NCBI GenBank assembly: GCA_000149265.1
Contig: CH001357.1
Coordinates: 1,424,019 to 1,488,018, forward strand
Source of the DNA: Ciona savignyi
Taxonomy: Eukaryota > Chordata > Ascidiacea > Phlebobranchia > Cionidae
DNA: 64,000 bases
Direction of reading: 5' to 3'
Below are positions 20,369-31,869 of this stretch, piece after piece; position 1 is the stretch's first letter, and every line of letters begins with the position of its first letter. The translations under genes were made by a program, and so were the position numbers. A model generated the notes under the pieces. That model was not told the DNA's origin, searched no databases, and saw only the letters and a list, made by a program, of their open reading frames with translations.

Positions 20369-22866
20369 CTGAAGTCAATTTTAAGAATATCTTAATAAAT
20401 GGAAAAAAATACGCTGATTTCAAAAATCTAATCAGTTTCTTCCAATAATTTTTTGTTAAAAAGTTATGAGCAGATATGCATTTCATTTTATGTTAGGGGA
20501 TTTCCCGTATTACGTCATTGACGTTGTTGAGATTTCGTGTCTATATGCGTTGTATACAATCATGTGCCGGTTTCGAGGTAAATTAGTAACAGAAGCGCCT
20601 GCAGGAGCTGGTATTTTCGTTTTTTATGGAGACTTAGCATAACACTTGTCATATAGCCTATTTGAACCAATGTACGCGCGTGACAGCTTACCTTAAGCGC
20701 GGTCATTCAGGCCTGCACGGTCCTGGACCTAAGCTGAATGCTGAGGTATACAGGTCTTGTATTTAAATGACTTTAGAATAATAAGTCTTAGCAATTTATA
20801 TCATAAAAGTGAAGACAGAACTAGAACAGCAGGCAGTAAACTGTGACTGCCAGCAATTTATAAAAAAAAACCAGCCATCAAGCAAAGGCTAGACTATGCG
20901 GTGGGAACAGCCTATTTCTTTCATGATTGTTGCTTTTCAATATATAGCCATAATCTGTAACGTAGACTAGCAATGTTATTATCAACCCTTAGGCTACAAA
21001 CTGAGAAATTTGGTATACATATACATAGGAGTTTTAACAAATTACTTTTGTTTTCTTTATTTCTAGAGTAAATTTACGTTAATGTTGTAACACTAAAATG
21101 GATGACAGTTTTAGGCATTCTGGCATGAATGAAAGAAGTTTTATTGTACACAATAAAACAACACAAATTCAAAGTTGTAACAGGCAGTGTAAATAGACAA
21201 TCAATTTAACGCCTTCAATAGCATTGAAATCATCACTGTTGGATGATTCACTTGACTTTGGTGATGAAGACTGTGATGATGGTACATATTCACTTATTTT
21301 GCTCACATTCAACTCCGTATGAGAGCTACTTCAAGCTGAAGATGCAATTTTATCACTAAATGACACCAGAGATCCTGTGGTACTTATTTCTACAGAACTG
21401 GTTTCTTCCATTTCAGATTCTTCAGCTTCCTACAAATGAATTATCTAAATATCAATTTCAACACTGCATTAAAATAGTACCGTAATTCTAAAACACTATA
21501 AGACTGAACATACTTCAGAATCAGAAGGTTTAGATTGAGATGTATCACTAGGTGTAGGTGGAATAGTTGGTCCCAACAAAGACTCTATGGCAAGGTATTT
21601 TTCCTTAGCCTGAATTAAAATGAATTTTTGAAAAACAGCACAATTGTGGCTGCATGACAAAACTTGTAAATAGCACATACTCCCATTTGACAAACTCTTA
21701 TTTTATACCATTTGTCCTGTACGAAATTCCGCTTGATGTACTGGGTTGATCACTATGTTTAAAATCATAATCAGAAAAATTAAAAATTGTTGGAACTGCA
21801 TTTTTCACCAAGCATTTTGTTTTTATCATCTTGGCCACTCCATTGCTTTATCCGTTTTTTGTCGTTGTTGGGAAATCGATGGAAGTGCACAGGTGGATTG
21901 GAATTTGGTGTGCTTTAATGGCAATTTGTACATTCTGGAGCAAAACAATATACTCTTATCACTCTTCTTTCCTTCTCAGCGGCTTCCTTTTCTTCTGTAA
22001 GACTTTAGGCATTTTACAATATCTAATAAAAAGAACTGATTTGGAAAAGGTATATTCTTTCTAACTTATTTGGGTAGTTAAGTAAAGGTTTAATATATAT
22101 ATTCTTCACTTACATATCTGATTGCTTGCTGTGTACTTATTGTTGGACTGCACATCGGCTACTGTGGATTAACTGATTTATGCAATAAGTGGTAATCTCA
22201 ACCAGTAGGCTAATGCTCAGTTTCAATAACAGCAGATATTAAATGCACCACATACACAACAGCAAAACATTATACAAACAGCCAAGGTAAACCATGAAAG
22301 AAATAGGCTGTTCCCATCACATAGTCTAGCCTTTGCTTGATTGCTGGTTTATTTATATAAATTGCCTGCAGTTACAGTTTAACGCATTCTGTTCTAGTTT
22401 TCTTGTTCTGTCTTCACTTTTATGATTTATGATATAAATTGCTAAGACTTATTATTCTAAATTCATTTAAATACGAGACCTGTATACCTCAGCATTCAGC
22501 TTAGGTCCAGGACCGTGCAGGCCTGAATGACCGCGCTTAAGATAAGCTGTCACGCGCATACATTGGTTCAGTTAGGCTATATGACAAATGTTAGGCTAAG
22601 TCTCCATAAAAAAACGAAAATACCACGCTCCTGCAGGCGCTTCTGTTACTAATTTACCTCGAAACTGGCACATGATTGTATACAACGCATATAGGCACGA
22701 AAATCTCAACAACGTCAATGACGTAATACGGGAAATCCCCTAACATAAAATGAAATGCATATCTGCTCATAACTTTTTAACATAAAAATATTAGAAGAAA
22801 CTGATTTGATTTTTAAAACCAGCGTATTTTTTCCATTTATTAAGATATTCTTAAAATTGACTTCAG
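20369..22866 (-). mobile_element. THAP-domain DNA transposon with about 560-base inverted ends (Kolobok/P type), decayed
   Basis: Left (20369-20930) and right (22289-22866) ends are inverted copies of each other over about 560 bases, beginning CTGAAGTCAATTTTAAGAAT. The interior on the - strand keeps a THAP zinc-finger remnant: a CxxxC start (CFAPEC, near 21945), HFHRFP near 21890, then the AVPTIF motif that closes THAP domains (near 21800), followed by a Ser/Pro-rich stretch near 21530. In-frame stops and a shift between the blocks show the transposase is dead. THAP domains occur in P and Kolobok transposases. The empty site at about 15866 contains TTAA, the Kolobok target. Confidence 0.8.
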
Positions 22867-23099
22867 AACTCGATATATGACTGCTCGATTTTAGTTGTCT
22901 CGTTCGAGTGTTTAAACGAGTCTAGAAAATTATAGATAGGCCTACAATACCGCTGTGCTTCGAACTTTAATTCAACACTCACACTAATGTTATATTCTTA
23001 TTTTTTAGTGTGCTGTTTCCCTACTTTTCTACTTCCCTTTTCCCTCCTTTTAGTTCATAACGATGCATAATCATGATTTCTTTATATTTACCTCGTGAA

Positions 23100-24060
23100 A
23101 ATGTAAAAATGTTGTACAAATTGTACTGTTTTGAATAAGGTATGATAATTTAAACATTGGATACATGGAAAAGTCTGAATCGCAATATTCTCGGTAGCCA
23201 TGTATAGTTAAAACTGAACATTGGTATAAAGTGTGAAACACAAAAGATTAAGCACCGATGTACTGCAATGATGTTGAAATTTATTTGATCATTGAAGGCT
23301 CTTTAGTTTCAGTTGACTTTATCTACAGTTTACGTTCCATCAGTTCATCATCCCAGGACAAACTGAAGTCCAAAGTAACATGTATGGTTGGACAGCTGGT
23401 AAATCTGCAAATTCTGCACATGGTGACATGATCTTTCATGCTCCATCTTTTTTCAGTTGAAACATGTGCATATAATCATAATGTATTGATCATTTATTAA
23501 CAATTTAACTTTCATATAGACTTCTTTCATCTCTGTCACCAAACTTCTGCATCAACATTTAGTATATAATGGGTATATACACATTTCAGACACTCGCATC
23601 TGTTTAAATTTTATCTTCCACCAACACTCTTAATGGCCAGAGTCACCTTATTAACATGAATTATCTAAACAAATAACAACATTTATTGTAAGACACCTAC
23701 CTACCCATTAAACAAATTGACTTAACAGACAGCTGACTAGGCGACATCTATATATCATTTGCAGTTCACTCTCTGTAATATTTCATTCTGATATATGATT
23801 TTTTTTATTTTTCGTGAATACACATATTATTATTATTTAATCTTTAATAAATTTAAATTGTCCTATTCCTACACTAAATAGCAACGTCAAGAGGTTAAAA
23901 TAGCATAACACGCATTAAAAATAACCAAACTACAGCATTCGGCACTTGCTTTTCTATCACGTTCTCATGCGTGACGGTGCAGAAACTCATTTGCGACTTT
24001 ACAATGGGAAATCATTCAAGCGTGAAAGAGTTTCACATCATTCTTTTTATAATCATTGGG
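23100..24060. other. stretch without recognised feature
   Basis: AT-rich DNA inside duplication copy B with no counterpart in copy A. No exon, SINE or inverted-end element could be recognised. Confidence 0.35.
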
Positions 24061-24805
24061 TAGCCCCATACACGTGCATCTTAAACAGATGCGCTTAAAA
24101 CGCACGCACACACAAAGAAAGGCGGTAACTTTTGTCGGGCTTTAATCAAGTGGTTAATCGCACCCAGCAATTATGTTATTTGCGAAAAAGTTATTTAGAG
24201 ACTAAACACTTATAGTATTGGCAAAATTTATTTCACTTAAACAACTATTTTTTTCCGATCAGCACAAAGAATGATATCCTATGTGTTCGATTATTCAATT
24301 AGATGATTTTGTATTGATTAATTTAATATACTTTAACCGCTGTATAAGTGTGTGTTAGAGCGATAATAGCTCGTCCTAATACCAAACTGGGAAAACGAAA
24401 ATTGCCTGGTGTTTGGGAGCACTTTTCTCAGCCATGCATTTCAATCAAATTCTACTAGGCTATCATCCTCATTCCTGGCAGATAGTGTTTAGAGATATTA
24501 CATACTATACAAAATTGTAATGGTGAAAAAATGAATGGCGGATCACAATGGGTATTATGATACCAACGAAGAGGAACTTCTATTGAAAGTGCCTAATATT
24601 GTACCACTTTATTAAAAATAAAGAGAACAATACAATTTTATTTATACAGTAAATATAACGCCACAATCCACACACAGTTCAGTCTATTCCGACTGAAGTA
24701 GCTATGATGAATATTTGCATTGTTAATAAACAATGTGTGCAACAGGATTTAATAACACTTTTTAGCACGGCATGGGTAAAAAGACAATCTAGCAGTACGG
24801 TGATG

Positions 24806-25035
24806 TGGTCGAATGGTTAACTCGATCGATACCTATATACCAACTCTTATATAAGAACGGTCCTAGTGATGAGCCCATCATGGGTTCGAAACTAAGCTAG
24901 AATAAAATTAAAAACTATCTGGACGGTTGAGTGGCTGAATAGTTAACGCGACCGCTTAATATATCGAATTATATTCACAAAAACGGTCTTAGCAAACCCA
25001 TCATGGGTTCAAAACTTGGAAGAGTAAAAATAATT
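24806..25035 (+). repeat. two SINE-2 copies in tandem
   Basis: Forward copies at 24806-24908 (GGTCGAATGGTTAACTCGAT ... GGGTTCGAAACTAAGC) and 24921-25035 (GAGTGGCTGAATAGTTAACG ... TGGGTTCAAAACTTGG). Confidence 0.75.
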
Positions 25036-25346
25036 AAAAGACAATGATGTACCTAACAACGACAAAGTTTGTAATTTTGTTTAGTTTACTTCTTATTTTT
25101 ACGATCTAAACACACAAGTTTTTATTAAAAAATAAAAAAAGGAAAAAGATGGCAAAACGACAGAAATTTTATTTAGTGTAGGTATATATTGGCCAACAAA
25201 TCTAACGAACGAGTAGTGTGCAGTTTCCCTCCTTCCTTACTAACCCCTTTCCCTCCTATTAGTTTTGCCCTACATGCGGCCTTTAACAGTATTAGGAAAT
25301 CACCACCATGGTTATTTAGCAAAAAAAAAACTTAAACACCATAACT

Positions 25347-25455
25347 CAGTGCCTTGCCCAAGGACACAACGGACTAGCTAGCGACCAGTTTCGGACCTAC
25401 AACCTTTCGATTGAAAGTCGACGCTCTTAACCGTTAGACCATCGGGCCGGCCCAT
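25347..25455 (-). repeat. SINE-1 head half
   Basis: Reverse head-proximal half only (GTGCCTTGCCCAAGGACACA ... ATCGGGCCGGCC), well preserved. Confidence 0.75.
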
Positions 25456-25844
25456 GATGTCAAAATGAATTTCATTTTGAAAGAAAGGGCGAAACTCGAC
25501 TTGTTTAAATACACATATCTCACCCTTTGTGTAATTAGTACCGCCAGAATGAAAAAATAATCTGGTCATATTACTATTTGAAACAATAAGGCTTTGACAA
25601 GTAGAACCATCGTCACATTGTGTATTTGCTTACTGTTGCCACGTTACGACCTAAGATACAAAAGTAAAAAAAACAAAACGTCTTTGTTCAGCATATTTTT
25701 TTAAAATACCAGGCTATACAATTTTTGTAAAGCTTAGTTTGATTTCACTTTGAATGGCAAAATAAAAGCAGAACGAAACAACAGGATAGCTTAGTTTAAC
25801 TGAGCACATATAAGAGACTTAGCCACCGCTTACTTAAGAGATAG

Positions 25845-26128
25845 TTTAGGATATTTATGTTTATTTCCGTGAAAGAGAAAACCAAGGGGTTAACACCCGG
25901 GCAATCGTCGTATCACCTCGCGCCCATCGTCGGGTTACCGAAGCCATTGCAGTGTGTTATATGATAAACAGGTTCCTTCAATTTGGTAGAACCCTCTACT
26001 CTGCTGGGTTCAGGCAATGTCTGTAAAGTGCCTTGCCCAAGGACACAACCGACTAGCTAGCGACCAGTTTCGCACCTGAAGCCTTTCGATTGAAAAGCGA
26101 GGCACAAAACCGCCAGACTAACCGCCCG
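25845..26128 (-). repeat. SINE-1 copy, full length
   Basis: Reverse copy from AGGATATTTATGTTTATTTC to the head complement ACTAACCGCCCGA. Confidence 0.8.
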
Positions 26129-27320
26129 ATTTACACCCATAGTTTTTATACCTGTTTTACGCAGAAAATTATAATAAATAATGACTACGCATAACAGTAA
26201 AAATATTGTTTAAAGTATTAGATTTAGTTTTTACTTTAACAGGCAGCTTTAATAGAGATTCGAAATATATTATTCTAGATTCGAAATATATTTCACTATA
26301 TTTAATAGAGATTCGAAATATATTATTCTAGATTCGAAATATATTATTCTAGAATACCTAATTATCCTAAATTGTGCACCCCTACTTATTTCCAACCCTG
26401 CATTTACACATCGCACATAGCTTTAACGCTTAGTTGCTAAACTGCCCTAAATCAAAGCATTGTAATATTAAAATTAAACATAATAAATAACTTGGTGTGT
26501 AATCACTGTGTCTTATACTTTCACTGTGTAATTAAATGGACTATTGTTAGCGAGTTGTGCTTGAAACAATGTTTATATTGTACATTATGCGTCATAGAGA
26601 GAGTTATGAATAAACAACAAAGCTGTGTTTACGTCAAAATTGTAGTTGAAAGACTAGTAGAATAAACCTTCGCAACCTTTTTTCAATCAGGCGCATTAAG
26701 AAACTAAATAAATTTGATGGTACATTACATTTAAAATATTTATTAATGTTACAAATAATTTGACAAGCATTTGATATTATATTAGCGAAGTGTCTGCTAG
26801 CCGTGATTTTAAAGAATCGTTTCACCAATTTTAAACAATAAGCGAAGACTAATATATTCTGTTTTGATTAAAGACTATGATGTTCTGTAGCAACGGAAAT
26901 AATAATTATTTTAATATAAAACTCTAAATAAGCAACATTAAACGTAAACGTCAGTTAAACACTAAACAACGTCTACTGTAGTTGCCTCATAGTAAAACTT
27001 CCTTTTGCAGTGTGGGTGGGTTTACCGTTTAAAGAATGATATATTGTTGAGTTACTGTTTGTATGAGTATATACATTAAATGAGTGTAATAAGCGTTTGC
27101 CCAATTTTAAAGAATGAGCGAAGACTAATATATTTTGTTTTTGATAAAGATTATGATGTAGTAACAGAAATAATAAATCTTTTACTATAAAACTCTAAAT
27201 AAGAAACATTAAACTTAAAACTTTTATAAAGTAATTTACGTTTGATTACTGCTCTACAGAGGTAAACATTTTGCATGGCTGCGGTCTTTGCCGCTTAACT
27301 AAATGTATTACCTTTGATGT

Positions 27321-27474
27321 TTATGACCATGTACAATTTCCCTAACTCTTAGGGATAACTATGCACAATTTTTTAAGTGTTGACCATACACAATGTTTTT
27401 AGATGTTGACCATACACAATTTTTTTAGATGTTGACCGTACACATTTTTTTGGATGTTGACCATACACAATTTA
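27321..27474 (+). repeat. minisatellite, about 28-base unit, five to six copies
   Basis: Unit GATGTTGACCATACACAATT plus a T-run. Copy 2 of the duplication (39608-39690) has only two to three units, so the array changed length after duplication. Confidence 0.8.
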
Positions 27475-27928
27475 CCTTATCTCTTTAGGTGGATAAGCTC
27501 CTCGCGTTATTTTATGTTATTATCAACCTTCGCTAGAGCGTATAAAGGCAATAAAAAGATACAAACGTTTTCTCTTTTTGGCTAATTGTATCTTGAGCAT
27601 GACGCTTAACTAAAGTAGTAAGTTTTACGGTCACGTATGTTGCTAACCGCCTACTGTAAAAGCTTTATCGTGTAGGCTAACTTCCTTCCGCAGTAAAGGT
27701 GGGTTTTCCGTTTAAAATATGATATATTGTTGAATTGCTGTTGGTATGAGTATATACATTACATTAATCTGAGATCTGAAGTAGACAACAATAAAAGTTA
27801 AACAAGATTTGGTTTTACTTTTGTAACTAAATTTAAAATGTAGAATTATAACACAAGTCTTTTACAAATGACGAACGTTATATATTTATGTACAACCACA
27901 GGATTAGGAATAATTACCACAGACCAAT

Positions 27929-30723
27929 ATGAATAAACAAGACTTAGTATCACATATTAACGAAAGTTACGTTATTGATTACGAAAAAGAGAAAATTGGT
28001 ATCGCTGCCTTGTTTCTACTTGTGGATACAGAAAATGGTAAGTTATTTTTGTAATGTGAGCCTAGAATGTCATTAAATGAATAAATAGTCATTACAGAGA
28101 ATGATAAGAAGATAGCAATTGCAGCACAGAAAAGATTATGACGATTTCAAGGAACTCTTCGTCAAAATGAGATTTGAAGTAAAAGAATATAAAAGGACTG
28201 GCCTTAGCGAACAAGTACGTATTCTAAAGTAAAGTTATTACTTATTATTTTTATAGGTCTCATTGGTAAAATTGAACACAATGTTTTGTCGTTTTTATTT
28301 AATTTTCGTCAAGCGCTTGACATGCATGACTTCTACCAGATATAGTAATCTAATCGCATAAAGGTTCAAGAATTGTTGGATAAAATTATGTAGACATGCA
28401 GAAATCAAAAATTATGGTGATAAGCCCAGGGAAGTTCACCTGGGTACATAAAAACCAAACCGGACCCTTTCCCTTAAATTTAGTTTTTTTTAATAAGCAT
28501 AATTAGAATATCTAAGATTAGGTATTCGATGTCGCACCACATCTCCAAGAAGGATGCGCCAAATCGAATTAAAACTTTAGGATTTGTAAGATAACCTGAC
28601 CTAGATATGTTCAACCGACATTTGGGTTTTGAATCCAGTTAAATTCCCCGTGGCAGTAAAAGTATATTGGACCTAAGTATATCTTCTGTGCAATGATCAT
28701 GGATAACAATATCGGTTTGTTACCTTAGGTTTATGCTTGCAGAAATAACCTACATACTCGGTGCATTAAATACACTAGTTATGGTTAGTGTAGATTCTTA
28801 TTTAAATACACTAGTTATGGTTAGTGTAGATGGCGACTACCTTCGCCCAGAATTACTAAACTCTGGACGCGTTGAAATTTTCCAACGCGAATGTCTAAAC
28901 GTCTTTTAAAGTTTAATCGCGCACAATTTCTTCTCGGTCTTTAATATGCGGTTTTCTATAAATGAAAATAAATTAAATTAAAAATGGCGTCAGGAAATCA
29001 ATGCTGAATACATGTGACAAAAAATTTACTTTAACTAGTTTCTTTAACGATATTTAGTAAACCGCTTAGTAACCATTTGAAAAGAAAAAAACAATAAAAC
29101 AATAAGGCTGTTAATAAATTAGGCGAGTTTGTTACATTACAACAACCTTGAAGTAATTGGGGTTGCCTGGTCCATCATCAGAGAACAATAAACGTAGTTC
29201 AAACAATATCAAACGAAGTTAACATACGACACAGATGTTACAGTTAGTGACCCTACTTGCATAAACATATGGCATATAAATTGTATTTTACAATTGTGAT
29301 GGTTGAACACGTGATTAAAACTAATTTATCTTTAATTAACCAGGAACTGAAAGACAAGCTAAAATATTATCCGTATACGAAGGAGGGGGATTCTAAACCG
29401 TATCCTGGCGCTGAAGATGATGCAAAGGCGGATTTTAAAGCCATTCAAATCGCTCGAATTAAACATGATATCCTGACAGAACATAGCTGCCTTATTGCAT
29501 TGTTCATTGGTCATGGGGGAAATGGCTACATAATGTCTGAAGGCCAACAAATTGATATACACAAAGATATTCTGCCCAATTTTTTTCCGAAACATGGTCT
29601 GAATGGAAAACCCAAAGTTTTTATTGTCCAGGTATGCGTTTCAATGGCCGAAATTAATAACAAATTCAATCGTCAATAATTCAAAAAACATTTCAAAGCC
29701 AGTACAGCGCGTTGTATGATATAACATAACTTTAAGCTTGACTGGCATCAAAAAGGGATCTGTCATAAATTTCAGTGGTTGCCGAGGAAAAAAAATCATG
29801 TCTTTATCATAACAATAAGTATCAGCAGAGGTTGCGTGAACAAATTTCCAATATTTGGAGATTCTGGTTGCAAGCATTTACAGACCCTTTTCTAGGCATG
29901 TCGGGGACAACAAAATGGCCTTGCAGGGAGGGCACCTTCAAACGATGTCACCGTTAAAGAAATTCCGGCACCCGGTTCTGATATGTTGCTGTGTTATTCT
30001 GCCTGGAATGGTAGGATATTTTAAGTACATGTTTCCCAAAATTTAGGTAAACCATAAATAATCAATTTACAGATTTTTTGTCATACATTGGAAATGATCC
30101 TGCACAAGGTACACCATATCTGCAAAAGTTCCTTGAACTGGTAAAGAAATATTGTGGTAAACTTCTGTTATATTACGCTATGTATCTATTAGTTTTCATA
30201 AAACCTACTTTAAAAAATGAGGTAAACTGCATATTATCAACCGTCAAACACTGAATTTGGAATAGGAATAATGACCGAAATTTAAGTGCAAATCACTTGC
30301 TTTCACATTGATATTAATAACCGACTTGAAAACATGTATAAGTAAAAATTTCTGCGTTCATACAGCAGTTGATCCTGGATTAAACATCTAATTTATTAAC
30401 CAACGCCTTTATGCTTAAAAGATTTGGCGAATAATGTAACCGCTGAATTACTTGTTTTTAGTCCATATAAAAATAAACAACCAAAACGACACTTGATTCA
30501 AATGTTTTAATAACCTGCAGATGGACACCACAGTTTTATTGACATCCTAACTGAAGTGAGCCGACAGGTAAGTCAGGGTGGAATTCTACTTCAGGGCAAA
30601 GATAACACAAAAGTTAAAATCGGATACCAAATGCCGTGCTTCGAATCTTCGCTGAGAAAGAAGTTGTTTCTGAAGGTCGACCCGCCCAAACCTACCCCTC
30701 AACAATTGACCAGCGATAAGTAA
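27929..30723 (+). CDS. caspase-like cysteine protease, copy 1 (exon 2 frameshifted)
   Basis: Peptidase C14-like protein of about 300 residues with a short N-terminus and no CARD or DED in the exons seen. Exons: 27929-28037, 28098-28214, 29344-29631, 29896-30010, 30073-30156, 30521-30723. Large-subunit motifs: IGIAALFLLVDTE (first strand), FIGHGGNGY with the catalytic His, KPKVFIVQ joined by splicing to ACRGQQ, giving the QACRG active site. Small subunit: DFLSYIG, SFIDILTEVS and YQMPCFESSLRKKLF, like the caspase C-terminus. The Arg of the RTGxxxD position and the Arg of the SWR position, both needed for Asp binding, are not there. Exon 2 has one more base than copy 2 (CAGAAAAGAT against CAAAAAGAT), causing a frameshift and early stop, unless this is a sequence error. 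Family certain; activity doubtful. Confidence 0.85.
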
Positions 30724-30724
30724 A

Positions 30725-31860
30725 AGAAACTGGGTTTCGTGCAAGCATTACAACCATTTAGCATAATATCATGTAATTTCGCTTGCGATGCACTAAAGTT
30801 GATTTCTATAGTAAATCAGAAAATATTAGTTGTACATTCATATAACACATATATTTAGCTGGAGAGTGACAATCATGTGTCAACCACAACCATGTGTAAA
30901 ACATATTTTGATTGTAATCTTTATGTTTATATACAGGTTGAAGCAGGACTTCCATAACAGGTTTTATACCACGTTGTATATATTTTTCTACTGCGTACCT
31001 AAGTTAACAAACCAAACTTGTTTACAAGGTTCAGTTAAAGTATATACTCTAGTTTGGTTCATGCATGTCTAGGACCGGGTTTTATAATAGTTCTGGATGT
31101 TTTGCGGTCCTGAGTTATCAAATCGAACTTTTAATCTATGTACATTAAAAAGTTAATCCATAGGTATATTATTATGTTGTACAATATAATCACAAGAAAA
31201 TAAAACACTGAAAAACGTAAATGTCTTCTTATAGTAAATTAAACAAAAGACAGATTAATCTGGTGGTTTTGGATTAATCTGGTGGTTTTACAAATTACCC
31301 AGGTCGTATTACCCTACCTCTCCAAAATTTACCATGATAAAACCACGAAAAATGTGTATGTAGATCCCTTGGTTTATTTACTTCTGATATTTAGGTTTAA
31401 TAGTTGAAGGCTTGAAACGTAAAACATAAAACTAACGCGACCGCTTGATCACGGTCTCATAGGTGGTCAGGAAAGTGAGGTTCCACTGTAGAGTTTTGGT
31501 CACTTAAGCGCAGTCAAATTATAAGTTTTGGATCAAAATATGGCGATCCTGGTCTGGAAACCGGGGTGGTTGCGTTATTAAAAACATAATGCAATGCTTT
31601 ACCATACTAAATTCTTTGGGATCGCACTGAAGTGGTCCTGATAAAGAGGGGGTCGTGTTATCGAGGTGGTCTCCAGGCGTGGTGCCACTGTAGATAACGC
31701 AACATACCCATATTCTAATACTAAGTATTAAAATAAAAACGAATTTTGTTCGTAGCCTTATCGCTTTTACCTTTGCTCCAATTTGGTTTCAACATTGCCC
31801 AGCTTGTAGATTAACTATTTCTAGCATATTTAATGAATTTACTCAACTTTAACACCAAAA
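30725..31860. other. intergenic stretch of copy 1 with repeat remnants
   Basis: Contains an R3 repeat (about 30860-31050) and, at about 31470-31690, pieces with GAGGTTCCACTGTAGAG and GGTGGTCTCCAGGCGTGG. These resemble the ends of pogo/Tigger-like DNA elements. The same pieces recur at 43428-43610. No gene seen. Confidence 0.45.
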
Positions 31861-31869
31861 ACAAAACTG

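Larger units (their letters stand above)
20290..26830. repeat. segmental duplication, copy B
   Basis: Diverged partner of 15800-19260, enlarged by the THAP transposon and other insertions. It lacks the SINE-1 present in A at 17700 and about 440 bases of A near 18535-18975. Confidence 0.65.

Noticed and set aside
27321-27474. CRISPR-like array
   Set aside because: Unit repeats without unique spacers, in an animal genome: a minisatellite.
29632-29679. Read-through of the caspase exon 3 donor, giving a C-terminus with QVC instead of QACRG
   Set aside because: The next exon supplies ACRG in phase with GT/AG signals in both copies, and the read-through stops after 16 residues.
31470-31690. Complete pogo/Tigger-like element
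   Set aside because: The two end-like motifs read in the same orientation, so they cannot be the two ends of one intact element.
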